Positions 54,147 through 64,000 of a stretch of 64,000 nt of DNA are shown piece by piece. Source of the DNA: Saussurea involucrata. Its lineage: Eukaryota > Streptophyta > Magnoliopsida > Asterales > Asteraceae. The DNA lies in NCBI GenBank assembly GCA_033807775.1, contig CM066317.1, forward strand, positions 39,187,870 to 39,251,869. Reading direction: 5' to 3'. How positions within the stretch are numbered: the stretch's first letter is position 1; every line of letters starts with the position of its first letter. The notes under the pieces are model-generated. The model was not told the origin of the DNA and searched no databases. It saw nothing but the letters and a program-made list of their open reading frames with translations. The position numbers and the translations under genes were made by a program.

Positions 54147-56392
54147 TCACTCGTTAAGCTTTTCCTTTCCGCTCGGCTCCTCTTCGACTTGACCTCTCAC
54201 CTTCTCGAACATCTTGAAAATAACCTTTTCGTCACCAACTCGTAAGGTCATCTCTCCTTCCTCCACATCTATCAACGCTCTACTCGTGGCTAGGAATGAT
54301 CTTCCCAAAATCAACAGGACCTTCTCGTCTTCATCCATATCCAACACCACAAAGTCTACAGGGAAGTAGAGCTTGTCAACCTTGATCAGTACGTCTTCTA
54401 TCACTCCATTCGGATATATGAACGATTTGTCCGCGAGTTGAAGTGTCATGTGCGTCGGCTTCACTTCTCCCAATCCGAGTTTCCTGAAAACAGATTAGGG
54501 CATTAAGTTAATACTAGCTCCTAAATCACACAACACCTTATTAAAAGTAAGATTCCCAATTTGTATAGGGATCGAGAAACTCCCTGGATCTTTGAGCTTC
54601 GGGGGAAGCTTGTTCTAGATTATAGCACTGCACTCCTCAGTAAGTGCAATTGTGGCCTGATCCTCAATCCTCCTCTTCTTGGATAAGATGTCTTTCATAA
54701 ATCTCGCATATGACGGCATTTGTGCCAAGGCATCTATAAAAGGAATGTTAATATGTAACTGTTTACATATATCTAGAAATTTAGAAAAATTAACATCATC
54801 CTTATGAGATTTAAGCCTGCTCGGAAAGGGCACTCTCGGTACCACCGGCTTGACCGGTGGTTGCTTTGGCTTCGTCTCCTCACTCTTCTTGCTCTCCATC
54901 TCACTATCTTCATCAGCTTCCAGCTCATCCATGTCCACAATCTCGACCTCTTTCTCTTTGGGATCGGTCTCCCTTGATGACGGTTCGCGTGTAGGCTCTC
55001 CATTCAGCTCCTTGCCACTTCTCAGATAAATGGCATTACACTCCTCTCGGTTCTTCCTTTCAGTCATGCTCGGGAATGTGTCTGAAGGTCGGGTTTGTAG
55101 TGCTTCCGAAATTTGCCCTACTTGCCTCTCCAAGATCTTGATGGATGCGGTGTTCTGATCAGTGGCCGCCTTTACCGTGTTCACCGTGCTCGCCAACTCT
55201 CCAACCGTTCTATCCATCTTTGCCATAAACTTCATCATCATGTCTTCTAACCCCGGTTTCTTCTCCCCGGATGGTCCTTCGTTCCTTTGGTTGAAACCTG
55301 GAGGACGATAAGCATTGTTAGTATTAGAATAATTCGAGGAGTTAGAAAAATTACCTTGTTGTTGACCGGGTTGACTCCACGAAAAATTGGGGTGTTTCTT
55401 CCACCCTTCGTTATACGTATTGGCAAAAGGGTCGTTTCTCGGCTGGTGATTTCGGTTCTGTAGGAACTACACTTGCTCGGGCTCTTGCGGACTACCTCCT
55501 TTCAAGTGATTCGTGATAAAAGCTAGTTGAGCTTTTAGTTCCTTCAGCTCATCCGACTCTTGAACACTCGCGACTCTTCTTACGGCTGATCTTGGAGTAG
55601 AAAAACTGTGCTCGGCTAAGTTCTCGATCAGCTCGACCGCTTCTTCATATGTCTTGTTCATGAGAGCCCCACCCGCTGCAGCAGTGATATCGTTTTTGAA
55701 CTGCGGGTGAAGTCCACTATAGAATGTCTGGATTATGACCCATCTGTGCAACCCATGATGAGGGCACTTCTTGATCATATCTTTGTAATGCTCCCAAGCT
55801 TCGTATAAGGTCTCTTGCTCCCATTGCGCAAAATGAGTGATGTCAGCCATTAATTGAGCGGTTCTTCCCAGGGGGAAGAATTTCTGAAAAAATGCGACCT
55901 TCAGGTCGGCCCAGGTGGTGATCTGATCCACTGGTAAACTCTCTATCCAGATTTTTCAGCTCTCCCCTTGAGTGAGAAGCTGAACAATCTTAACTTGACG
56001 GCATCCTCGTTCATGCCATTAATCTTGAAGGTGCTGCAAATCCTCTCGAATGCACGGAGATGTGCATGAGGGTCTTCGGCCGGTGCTCCTCCATATTGAT
56101 TTTGTTGCACCATCACGATGGTGCTCGGTTTGATCTCGAAGTAATTCGCTGCAGTGGCGGGCGGTTGGATGCCTACCCGTGCGGTTGCCATGTTTGGATT
56201 GGCAAATGACCGCATCGGAACTCTCGCCGGAGGAGGCGGAGGTGGGTTGTTACCCGGTGGTCTATTGACGGGCATTTCGTCACCCATCTTTAGATGTCTT
56301 CAGGCTTTGGTCTCTTGGCATATTCGGCGGGCGGTTCTTTCAATCTTCGGATCGATCGGTTCGAGTTTCTCCCCTCGGGTCTTCCTTGGCAT
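54147..56392 (-). pseudogene. Athila-like gag-protease pseudogene
   Basis: Homologous along its length to the intact gag at 10664-13183. It starts ATG MPRKTRG at 56392 and ends at 54147. Disabling lesions: an in-frame TGA at about 56300, a one-base frameshift at about 55940, and TAG or TAA stops at about 55467, 54615 and 54490. All pieces after the frameshift stay in one frame. Gag domain blocks (FFPLGRTAQLMADITHFAQW, CPHHGLHRWVIIQTFY) and the protease active-site DLGAS are still visible. The aligned positions show a shorter Asn-rich N-terminal stretch than copy 1. Particle protein plus protease only; no pol follows. Confidence 0.88.
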
Positions 56393-56530
56393 AAACCAAT
56401 TAGTTCCTGAAACGAAAAACAACAAAAATTAGCAATCCAAAAATTGAAAGTGAAGGAATATAAAGCAATAAAAAAAATATGTTCAATCTAATAGTGCTTA
56501 TAGCTGGTAGTGCTATCAGTTGCAACTAGT

Positions 56531-56548
56531 TCCCCGGCAACGGCGCCA
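56531..56548 (-). other. primer-binding site, tRNA-Asp type
   Basis: On the minus strand TGGCGCCGTTGCCGGGGA, an exact Athila/Tat-type match, six bases inside the 5' LTR. Confidence 0.88.
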
Positions 56549-56554
56549 AAAACT

Positions 56555-57905
56555 TGATAGGCGGGTTATCACCCCCCTAAATCTAACCGCAAGTGTACGG
56601 TGTCGAAATCAAGTAATAACGTACGGTAAGTACGAGTATCGAATCCACGGGAACTAGGAACTAAGTATCACAATTACTATAAGCTCTATTAACTGAACTA
56701 TCGAAATTGAATTGGTTGGTGTTAACTAATTAATTGCAAGAACATAAATCAAACACAAGACACTAAACAACTTTGGAAATTTTCGATAGAGAAAACAGTT
56801 GAGGGTTGGAAATCCTTAGGTTTTCACATACGAATATCTTACTTGAACAATTACCAGTTAATCCCCTTAATGAATACCCAATCTCTAAAATCACCGTTGT
56901 TCTCTTTCGAGCAACATCGGGTTTTATTTTGAAAAGGACAAGTTTTATCTTTCGATCTCAACCTATGGATTTCAAAACACATTAAGTGCAAGATTCATAT
57001 TTGAACGGATAGATTTAATCTCTCGATCTCAACCTAATTGCTTCACTTAGGACTAAGGCGTATTCGGTATATCTCTATCACCAAATTCTCGCCTTAGGCA
57101 TGCAATTCCTAGTTCTACCTAACAGTTAATTCTCTCGAACTCAACTGGAAGCAACAAAACAATTTAAAGCTAGATAAACTCTCGAAAGCATTAAGAATCA
57201 AATTCCATGCATTCATTAAAAAGGAAAAACTGATAAAAGTCAGTCGTCATCCGTTCATATGTTCAAACCTAATTCAATCCAACCCCCAACATCTTAAGAT
57301 TAGTTCATGATGTTGGGGAATACAAACGCAAAAAAAGGGGATGTAAAAGTGTGTGCAAACATGATAACGAGAATGTAAAAGATGTAATGGTGAATGATGA
57401 TGAACTCCCTTTTCCTAGCTCGAATCCGCTTCGCGTCGTGAATTACTCGTCGATTCCTCCTTAACGTGGCTCCAAAAGCTCCACAACGTCTCTAGAAATC
57501 GCCCCGAGCCGTCTGCCGTTCGTCGTGTGAGAGTGGTATTGCGATAATGACCTCAACCCTGGAATAAAAGCTGAAAGTCGCGAAACAGTGAGTTAGGCGA
57601 CTTGTCACGCGACTTGCAAGTCACGTGGCAAGTCGCCCGGTCTTCAAAAAGCTTCTGGGTCGGTTTCTGGTTCGCGGTTCGGGTCCTGGTTCGGTCGCGG
57701 GTCTTGGGCTTGGATCTCGGGCTTCCATTGGGCTTCGTTTTGGCTCCTTTTGGGCACTTTTTAGCTTCTTTTCTCTAAGATTACTGCCTGTTAGAAAACC
57801 TGCACATTCCACTCGATAAACCATAAAATTCCGCTTTTTTGCTCGAATACATGCCAATCTCATTGGTTTGAGAACCGAAAATAACGCCAAAAAGTGGCGT
57901 TATCA
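56555..57905 (-). repeat. 5' LTR of Athila-like copy 2
   Basis: 1351 bp, direct partner of 50614-51964; the end next to the primer site matches the same end of copy 1 (TACTTACCGTACGTTATTAC in both). Confidence 0.9.
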
Positions 57906-57910
57906 GCAAC

Positions 57911-58087
57911 CTTCAAGGAAAAGTTGTTGGAGGAATATTGCAACGAGAGAGTTATGGACCGGATCGAGGAGGAGTTCCGAAATTGAAGAAGGGAAATTTG
58001 ACGGTTATGGATTACAACCGTTTGTTCATGGATAAATTGGGATTGGTGGGACATCTGGTCCTGACGGAGAAAGAGAAGATCAAGGCC
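57911..58087 (+). pseudogene. Tekay-like gag, middle part
   Basis: Continues gag after the Athila-like insertion (FKEKLLEEYCNERVMDRI) and, after a one-base frame loss near 57985, runs through MDYNRLFMDKLGLVGHLV and KEKIKA. It stops at the hAT-like MITE. Confidence 0.78.
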
Positions 58088-58909
58088 TAGGCATGGCAAC
58101 GGGGCGGGTATGGGGCGGGGTTCCCCATCCCCGGCCCCGACCCCAGTTTGTAATTATGACCCCCGGCCCTGGGCGGGTACGGGGATTCCCAACCCGGCCC
58201 CGGTCAACTTTTGGTCAACACCCTGTCAAAGACCCGTCCCCGGTTTGGACCCGGTTCCCCGACCCGTTTGTGTTTTTTTGCCTTTTTAACGGCTTTTTTG
58301 CTGCTGTTTTTGTTGCTCATTAGCTGCTGTTTTAAGTCCAAGAAATCTTTTACCGTCTTTATTTTTTTCCTTATTCAGCCGCTAGTGGAAAGCTCCCTCT
58401 TTCCCAAATTTTTCCAGTATCCATACCTCATCAGACAGATACGGTGGGTGATGCTTCTTGTACACTATAAACCAAAAAGGTGAAACTTGTATTGGATTCT
58501 AGACTAAAAAAATTGGACAGACAAAATAAGATGCATTATAGCATCACTATATAAGATGACACCTTGCATTCCAAAAAGGAAACTGGAAGTAGCTCAAGAC
58601 CTCAAGTACCTAGCATTTCCTAAATATTATGTTCAAAAAGGTGAAACTGAAAGTTAGCTATCTTTCATTCAACTACTAGAAAATTAAAATTGATTATATA
58701 TTTAATAAATATATAAAATATTTTTTTTATTAATATATATACCGGGTCCGGGGCGGGTCGGGGGTGCTCAACCCGGCCCCGGCCCCGTCCCCGGTTTTCA
58801 ACTAACGGATTTCCCCGGCCCCGGTACCCGGTTTGGCGGAGAATCCCCGGCCCCGATCGGGTCGGGTGAACCGGGTTCCCAACCGGGTCGGGTCAAATTG
58901 CCATGCCTA
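58088..58909. mobile_element. hAT-like MITE, GGCATGGCAA ends, 8-bp duplication
   Basis: 822 bp with perfect 12-bp inverted ends TAGGCATGGCAA / TTGCCATGCCTA and a perfect 8-bp duplication TCAAGGCC (58080-58087 and 58910-58917). Both flanks are dense in GGGCGGG, CCCGGCCCCG and GGTCGGG words; the centre is AT-rich. Removal restores the interrupted gag reading frame. Confidence 0.9.
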
Positions 58910-58917
58910 TCAAGGCC

Positions 58918-60080
58918 TACATCAAGGGTCTCCCATCGGACATGATGACAATGGTCCGAGTGTCTAAAGCCTCCACCCTTCGTGAGGCGGTAGATGAAGC
59001 TCAATTAGTGGAGGATGCCTACGGTCGAGGCAAAGAAGAAGTTGCTAAATAGCCAGAAAAGAGGAAGTGGGAAGGGCAATCCGCACCCTTTAAGAAACCG
59101 AGAACGTTTGACAACAACTACCGGGGAGCCGACCCGAAGAGGGAGGCTAGATGGTCCTCCAAATGCCGGAGCAAGCACTTTGGCCCATGCAATTTTGTTC
59201 CGGGAAAGTGTTATAAGTGTGGCAAGACCGGGCATTCAATCAATTCTTGTCCAGTCAGGGGGACAATGTGCTTTGAGTGCAAGGAGCCGGGTCACGTTAG
59301 GAGAGATTGCCCGAAGCTGAAGGTGGGAGGAAGTGGAGGACCAAAGGTGGAACCTCCGAGGGCAACGGGGAGAGCTTTTCAAATGTCGACCGAGGAGGCG
59401 AAGGCTTCAAAAGACGTAGTGTCGGGTACATTTCTTCTAAACTCCGTACCTACACGTGTGTTATTTAATTATGGTGCAAGTTTTTCGTTTGTGTCGACCT
59501 CCTTTTGTCAAAAATTGTCTATGCCCACTAGTTGTTTAGAAGAAGCCATAGTGGTAGAAATAGCCGATGGTGGACAAGTAGTGGTTCGGGATATTTTGCG
59601 GGGTTGTACGTTGGAAATCGAAGGAAAGAAATTCTCTATAGACTTAATGCCCATGGTAATCGGGGGATTCGATGTGGTGGTTGGAATGGATTGGTTAGCC
59701 GGGAATCAAGCCGAAATCGTATGCGGAAATAAGTTGATCCGCATACCTTCTTCGGATGGAAATTGTGTGGTCGTTTATGGTGAACGAAGAAAAGGAGATG
59801 TAGCAATCATCTCCATGTTGAAGGCACGTAAATGTTTGGTCAAGGGGTGTACGTCCTTCTTGGCGTATGTGATCGATGCTAAGTTGCAAAAGAAGAAGCT
59901 TGAGGACGTGAGGGTGGTATGCAAGTTTCCCGACGTATTTCCGGAAGACTTGTCGGGTTTGCCGCCAGATCGTCAAGTAGAGTTCAAGATAGACTTGGTA
60001 CCGGGAGCGGCTCCGATAGCTAGAGCTCCCTACCGTTTGGCTCCGTCCGAATTGTTTGTCCCGAAAGGGTTATACAAGTT
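58918..60080 (+). pseudogene. Tekay-like gag C-terminus, protease and start of RT
   Basis: Gag resumes (IKGLPSDMMTMVRVSKAS), passes a TAG at about 59049, and reaches two CX2CX4HX4C knuckles (CYKCGKTGHSINSC and CFECKEPGHVRRDC, about 59218-59312). A retropepsin follows (VLFNYGASFSFVS, then DVVVGMDWLAGNQAEI). The catalytic Asp of the D-S/T-G triad is Asn here. The segment DVFPEDLSGLPPDRQVEFKI and RAPYRLAPSE opens RT. It is cut at 60081 by the SIRE-like LTR. The frame from 59266 to the insertion is otherwise open. Confidence 0.85.
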
Positions 60081-61012
60081 TGTAGAAAGGGGGGGTTGAA
60101 TACAAACACACGATTTTTACTTTTCTAAATTGTTTATTGATATGTATCAAACAATTTACAACTTGTTGCGGAACAAGATTAAGGAATAAACCTAATCTAA
60201 ACAAGTTAAGAGAATCACTAAGATTTCTTGCACTAGAATTAAGATAGAGAGAAGATAAGAATACTAAGGATAATATTCTAACACACATAATAGTAAGGAG
60301 AAGGAATGGTCGAGCACTTCATTTCTGAAGTAGGGTTTCCCTTATATACTGCATGCATTTAATGCACAACAGTACAACTTTACACGTGGCAGCAGCTGGT
60401 TGGTTGCATGGTTTGACTTTAGTAGACAACCTAGTAGCTGCATGATGAACAGTGTAGGATCAAAGTTGGTTGTACAATTCTGGACAAAAGGGATGTCCGT
60501 TCTGACAGATCGTACGAAGACGTGCAAGGGGATAAGACAAAAGTAACTTGTAGAGGAAACTTCATGATCAACGTTCGCTGAATGATTCTTTATCAGCGAG
60601 TGATAAAGTTCAGCGTTCGCTGAAGTCTTCTACTTGAAACTTCACGTTGAGTGGACATGTCTTGGGTTCGCTGATATCCGCATCAGTTCATTAGTAGACT
60701 TGTCGCTGGTTCTTTGGCTTGATCTTCGACTTCAGCGTAGAACATAGTTGACGTGAAACTTGTCTTCAGGGATCATAAGTGAACAACTAAAACTATCAGT
60801 GATCATCAGTAAGACTGAACAGGCTCAGGGCTTGCTGATGAACAATATCGCTGAATGTGTAATTTAAAGAACATGAGTTTCCTATCAGCGGTACTGTAGA
60901 GACATAGTACTTATCAGCAATAGTGAAACTCTAATACATATTGTCTACTTACAATTTTCACTAAGTGTTTCTCATAGAGTCATTATCAAATTACTGAGGG
61001 TTTAGATCAACA
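60081..61012 (-). repeat. 3' LTR of the second SIRE-like element
   Basis: 932 bp, on the minus strand starting TGTTGATCTAAACC and ending CCCCCCTTTCTACA. Preceded on that strand by the polypurine tract AAATAGGGGGAGAT (61013-61026). Eight copies of TCAGCG/CGCTGA lie between 60576 and 60890, two of them forming TTCAGCG-TTCGCTGAA. Confidence 0.78.
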
Positions 61013-61317
61013 ATCTCCCCCTATTTGATTATAACATAGCAACAAAAGAAAATTGCTAAGTATGAAAACATAAGGATAAAAAGGACTCATAAAATATTTG
61101 TCCCATTTACTGTTTTCGGGGATCTTTTAAGTACTGATGGAGTAAAGTACATTCGCTGAAATTTTTCTTTAAACTTCGTATAAGTTACAGAGGGAAGTAG
61201 AAAAGTTACAAGTACAACAAATAAAATTTACAAGTACAAAAGATATAAGCTGATAAAGATAGAAGAATTACAGGGAATCCTATCAGCTATACAGGTTCAT
61301 CCTTAATGAGAAGTTCA

Positions 61318-62513
61318 TCAAGGGAGTTTTGTGGTAGGGATCATCCAATCAGGGACTTTCTCTCCAAGATCCCGTCTTCGCTTTGCTTCTTTAAAGACCA
61401 GGGGCTTCATGAAGTGTCCGAGAAGATCATCTCTAAAACCGCACCAATAGACGAGATCCATGAGCTGTTCGATAGGGGCACTGCATAGCTCAGAGATGCG
61501 TTGAAAGCATTCTCGTCCATCGTAGTCTCTGAAGAAGATACCATAGGGATCGCTTAAGACTTTTCCAAGGACAAAGCGTTCACCAGGAGGCAGAGTGACA
61601 TCTAGCACAGAGAGATCAGGGTCAGGACCAAGAACGTCTTCGTGTGAAAAGCCAATTCCGGTTTCATTTCTGATAGGAGGACTTGAGTCTGAAGGAGTTA
61701 TATTTTTCTTTGCAGCAGGCCTTCTTCGTTGAGCAGGAGCAGAAGGAGGAGGAGGAATATCCACAGCAGATGTAACCAAGTCGATCTGTTTATTTAAAAC
61801 TTTCTCGACTTGGTCTTTAAAGCTTGAGCGTGATCGCTGAATGGCTATTTCACATCTCCAACCACTCAGAGAAACCGTACTTGTTGATCGATGAAGCGTA
61901 GATGGTTTCCTTGCTACCATTTTCTCTGTATATGTCGACGTCAACAACTGGAATGTTTAAGGACATCCTTCCTCTGATGTTCACTTTGTTGATTCTGGAG
62001 ACCTGATATCGATAGCTTAATCTTTCTTTGCACCATACCAGGGTAGAGTTGGATACCTTGGTCTTCTTTTCGACGATCGTTTGGGCGTCCTTCCACAATT
62101 GACGTTGAACTGAGATGGAAGTTTTCTTCAGTTCAGGGTCTTTCACCGATTGTTGGACAAGCTCAATAGCATAAGCTTTATCTCTTTCTTCAGCTCTTCT
62201 TCGATCGACGAGTTGTTTTTCAGCTTTGAAGTGTTCAGTGACTTCCTTTCTTGTTATTTTGAATCGAGGGCCACGGATGATTCGCTGATCCTCAAGCTGT
62301 TTGATCATTACTTCTCTCCTTTTCAGTTCTTCTTCACTTAGCTTTTGAGGAGCCAAGGAAGGTCTTTTATTATGAGAGAGCAGTTCTTCTTCTGGTTCAT
62401 CAGTCTCAGCGAAGTCTAAGACTGAGATTATTTCTTTAGCGCTTGGGGATGAATTTATTGTTGATGTAGCTGGAGGAACTTCAGCTGGATCCTCAAGCAG
62501 GGGAGAGGACTAG
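61318..62513 (-). pseudogene. 3' accessory (env-like position) reading frame of SIRE-like element
   Basis: Minus strand. A Lys/Glu-rich coil (LAPQKLSEEELKRR, GPRFKITRKEVTEHFKAEKQ) leads into an SYRYQVSRINKVNIRG block and FSEWLE. After a frame change near 61850-61870 it continues with IQRSRSSFKDQVEK, a Pro-rich spacer, DLSVLDVTLPPGERF and a C-terminal helix, stopping at 61318. Similar proteins occur downstream of Copia pol in SIRE-type elements, from memory; their function is unknown. The upstream border near 62513 is a possible splice acceptor. The frame change makes this copy probably non-functional. Confidence 0.55.
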
Positions 62514-62658
62514 CTGAAGAGATAGAGAAAGAATGAGGTTTAAGTGTATAGAGGTTTTATGGAGAGGAGAACTGAGGTTGAGAAAGGATAGAGGAGGGAT
62601 GCAGTGTAAGGGAAGAAAAGATATTGTACCTGACAAACTGGCTTTCATTGAAGGATAG
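62514..62658 (-). other. possible intron between the two accessory frames
   Basis: On the minus strand TTTGTCAG|gtacaat near 62630 is a fair donor, and a CT-rich tract ending ttcag|ctag near 62508-62513 is a fair acceptor. The stretch between has no coding character. Inference only. Confidence 0.35.
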
Positions 62659-63978
62659 TCAGATTGCCTTCTTCAGCGATGCCTTTATTTTTGCCTTTAT
62701 CAGCTTCAGTCGCTGCAGGCTTTTTGGCGGTCCCCTCCCCGATGTATCTTTAAAAACTAACCCTTTTTTAGCAGGGGCCCTTCTGGGTTGGAAGGAGAAG
62801 TCGACATCATCATCGTCATCATCATCATCATTTTTAGGTGATGTTGATGGTTCGTCGTCATGAAGATCGAGATCTTCTTCGTCTTCTTGTTCTTCAGCCT
62901 CGTCCTCAGAAGGAACAAGAAGTGCAGTATCTTCCAGTTCTTCATCGAGTTGCTCCCCATCAGATTCAGCGTCGTGTAGGGAGTACTCGGTTCCCTCAGG
63001 ATTTTCAACTCCCTGAGGTTTTTCAGCAGCACCAGAAATAATACCCTCCCCCTCAGAGTTATGGGGAAGGTTTTCTTGAGTCTTCTCCCCCACTTCCACA
63101 CGACGGATAGGGAAGGATACAGTAGCAGCAACAACAACATCATCATACTTTGGGTCACTGTCTTCCAGACCAGTGATCCCAACGCAAGTTTCCACCCTTG
63201 CTATTCTGTCTTCCAGGCCAGAAATAGCAGGGTTGATTCTTTCAAGAGTTTCCCGATCAACCTGAGTGAAATGTGAAGGAGAACATGTTGGAGCGTTCAG
63301 GCGATCAAGGATCTGCTGCAGAAGATTTGTGGCAGTGCTGACGTCTGTCTTTAAGGTAGACACCTCTCCCTGAAGATTTCCAACCGCTGTCTTCAACGAT
63401 GTGACTTCGTTGGACAGGGTGGTCAAGTTATTGGAGAGGGTGTTGTTGGTAGAGTTCAGAGTGTTGATGGAGGTGGAGTTGTCAGCAAGAGTCTCAGCAA
63501 CTTTTGAAAGACTACCTTCCACCTTATCCAGATCAGCACAGGATGCTTTGCCTTTCACCTCGTCGGTGAGTGTCTTGAGAGCCTCTCCAACGTTTGTAAC
63601 CACTGAAGAGTTGGTGGAGAGTGTTGTGGTGAGAGATTCCACCTTGGTAGACAAATCCTTGAGCGAGTTGTTGATGTCGCCCAAATTAGGACATGTAGAA
63701 GATAAAAACTTATGAACAAAGGAAAGCTCAGAAGTTGGGGATTTTGAGAGAGGAGTGTTTAAGGTGTTGTGTATACCTGCGGGGTGGTTGACGAAGTCAT
63801 CGAAGTTTCGATAACCTGAATATTTTTCCATGTCGTCTTCCAGAGAGCCTTGACGCATAGAGGTGCCCGCAGGTCCTGTGTTTTGATCCATCATCCGCTG
63901 TAGATCTTCAGCGGATGTGTCACGCAGATGAATGACATTCGTAGCAGAGAAGGGAGGAAATAGAGGTGGAGTGACCAA
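62659..63978 (-). CDS. coiled-coil/acidic accessory protein of SIRE-like element
   Basis: About 439 codons open on the minus strand, and possibly longer beyond 63978. The N-terminal part is Ser/Thr-rich. Residues about 100-260 form a long heptad-like region with repeated LTT, LSN and LKT motifs (a predicted coiled coil). Then comes a Val-rich patch, an acidic stretch (EDEAEEQEDEEDLDLHDD and a run of Asp) and a basic C-terminus (KSLQRLKLIKAKIKASLKK). No enzyme domain is seen. The position upstream of the accessory frame at 61318-62513 and the same orientation suggest one transcript. The layout recalls the extra frames of SIRE-like elements, but homology was not tested. Confidence 0.6.
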   Translation of the reverse strand: MVTPPLFPPFSATNVIHLRDTSAEDLQRMMDQNTGPAGTSMRQGSLEDDMEKYSGYRNFDDFVNHPAGIHNTLNTPLSKSPTSELSFVHKFLSSTCPNLGDINNSLKDLSTKVESLTTTLSTNSSVVTNVGEALKTLTDEVKGKASCADLDKVEGSLSKVAETLADNSTSINTLNSTNNTLSNNLTTLSNEVTSLKTAVGNLQGEVSTLKTDVSTATNLLQQILDRLNAPTCSPSHFTQVDRETLERINPAISGLEDRIARVETCVGITGLEDSDPKYDDVVVAATVSFPIRRVEVGEKTQENLPHNSEGEGIISGAAEKPQGVENPEGTEYSLHDAESDGEQLDEELEDTALLVPSEDEAEEQEDEEDLDLHDDEPSTSPKNDDDDDDDDVDFSFQPRRAPAKKGLVFKDTSGRGPPKSLQRLKLIKAKIKASLKKAI

Positions 63979-64000
63979 AGAAATAGTGGGAGGAATGAAG

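Larger units (their letters stand above)
50614..57905 (-). mobile_element. Athila-like gag-protease element (copy 2)
   Basis: Two 1351-bp LTRs (50614-51964 and 56555-57905) run TGATAAC...CCTATCA on the minus strand and differ at roughly 2% of sites. Flanks ACAAC (50609-50613) and GCAAC (57906-57910) are a 5-bp duplication with one change. The tRNA-Asp primer site is at 56531-56548. The 4.6-kb interior has only a gag-protease pseudogene and a structured non-coding 3' region, as in copy 1. It sits in the gag of the Tekay-like element. Confidence 0.9.
47041..60080 (+). mobile_element. Tekay/Del-like Ty3/Gypsy element, heavily interrupted
   Basis: Left LTR about 47041-48933, primer site at 48937-48948, gag starting MVNTRS, two CCHC knuckles, a protease and the first RT residues (AAPIARAPYRLAPSE). 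The order and motifs are those of Tekay/Del chromoviruses. Gag is split by three insertions (about 49660-50310, 50614-57905, 58088-58909), and pol is cut at 60081 by a SIRE-like element. The rest of pol and the 3' LTR are not in the window. Confidence 0.85.
60081..64000 (-). mobile_element. SIRE/Maximus-like Copia element, 3' portion
   Basis: Minus-strand element running off the right edge. It shows the 3' LTR (60081-61012), a polypurine tract, and upstream reading frames of the acidic, coiled-coil type found after pol in SIRE-like elements. No pol is in the window. The word TCAGCG/CGCTGA recurs 15 times through LTR and frames. It lies inside the pol of the Tekay-like element. Confidence 0.75.

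Noticed and set aside
57625..57819. Frames of 60-90 codons in both Athila-like LTR copies (also 51684-51878)
   Set aside because: Present in both LTRs only as GC-rich cassette translations; no support as genes.

Overview
This window is nuclear DNA from a flowering plant, probably a eudicot. The evidence is split genes with plant-type introns, one ABCA-type transporter gene, and dense plant transposons: SIRE/Maximus-like and other Copia elements, Athila-like and Tekay-like Ty3/Gypsy elements, a plant L1 LINE, CACTA elements and many MITEs. The SIRE-like proteins resemble those I remember from Asteraceae, so that family is a guess only. No bacterial-style operon, CRISPR array, rRNA or tRNA gene was seen.

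Layout. 1-3779: 5' part of a minus-strand SIRE/Maximus-like Copia element (gag and 5' LTR). 3780-7274: old intergenic DNA with a CACTA end, a (TA)n-flanked inverted-repeat element and a Tourist-like MITE. 7298-36329: one L1-type LINE on the minus strand, recognisable because its two ends are bordered by a 22-23 bp target duplication. It has grown from about 6 kb to 29 kb by nested insertions. A small, internally deleted Copia element (8245-21550) sits in ORF2. Inside that is an Athila-like gag-protease element (9223-21260), and inside that is a very young gag-only Copia-type element (14185-19339). A 9.1-kb CACTA transposon (26418-35520) interrupts LINE ORF1, probably inside a solo LTR. 36330-38780: intergenic DNA with a probable endogenous caulimovirid fragment.

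38788-45818 holds the only host gene I can support: an 18-exon ABCA-subfamily transporter on the minus strand. Its introns are filled with MITEs and (TA)n-flanked inverted-repeat elements. 47041-60080 is a Tekay-like Ty3/Gypsy element on the plus strand. Its gag is interrupted by a probable solo LTR, a second Athila-like gag-protease element (50614-57905, minus strand) and a hAT-like MITE with an 8-bp target duplication. 60081-64000 is the 3' part of a second SIRE-like element on the minus strand, which cuts the Tekay pol.

Main observations. (1) Both SIRE-like elements are strewn with an element-specific short word (CCTCTGTC in one, TCAGCG in the other), in LTR and coding sequence and in several reading frames. 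(2) Several unrelated LTRs carry compact arrays of GC-rich dyads, and two relatives of one Athila-like family carry different cassettes at the same LTR position. (3) The two Athila-like elements share a hairpin about 40 nt after the gag stop, plus further hairpins ending in GGTTTGGGG whose arms differ but still pair. (4) Two different gag-only retrotransposon types with open gag frames lie one inside the other.
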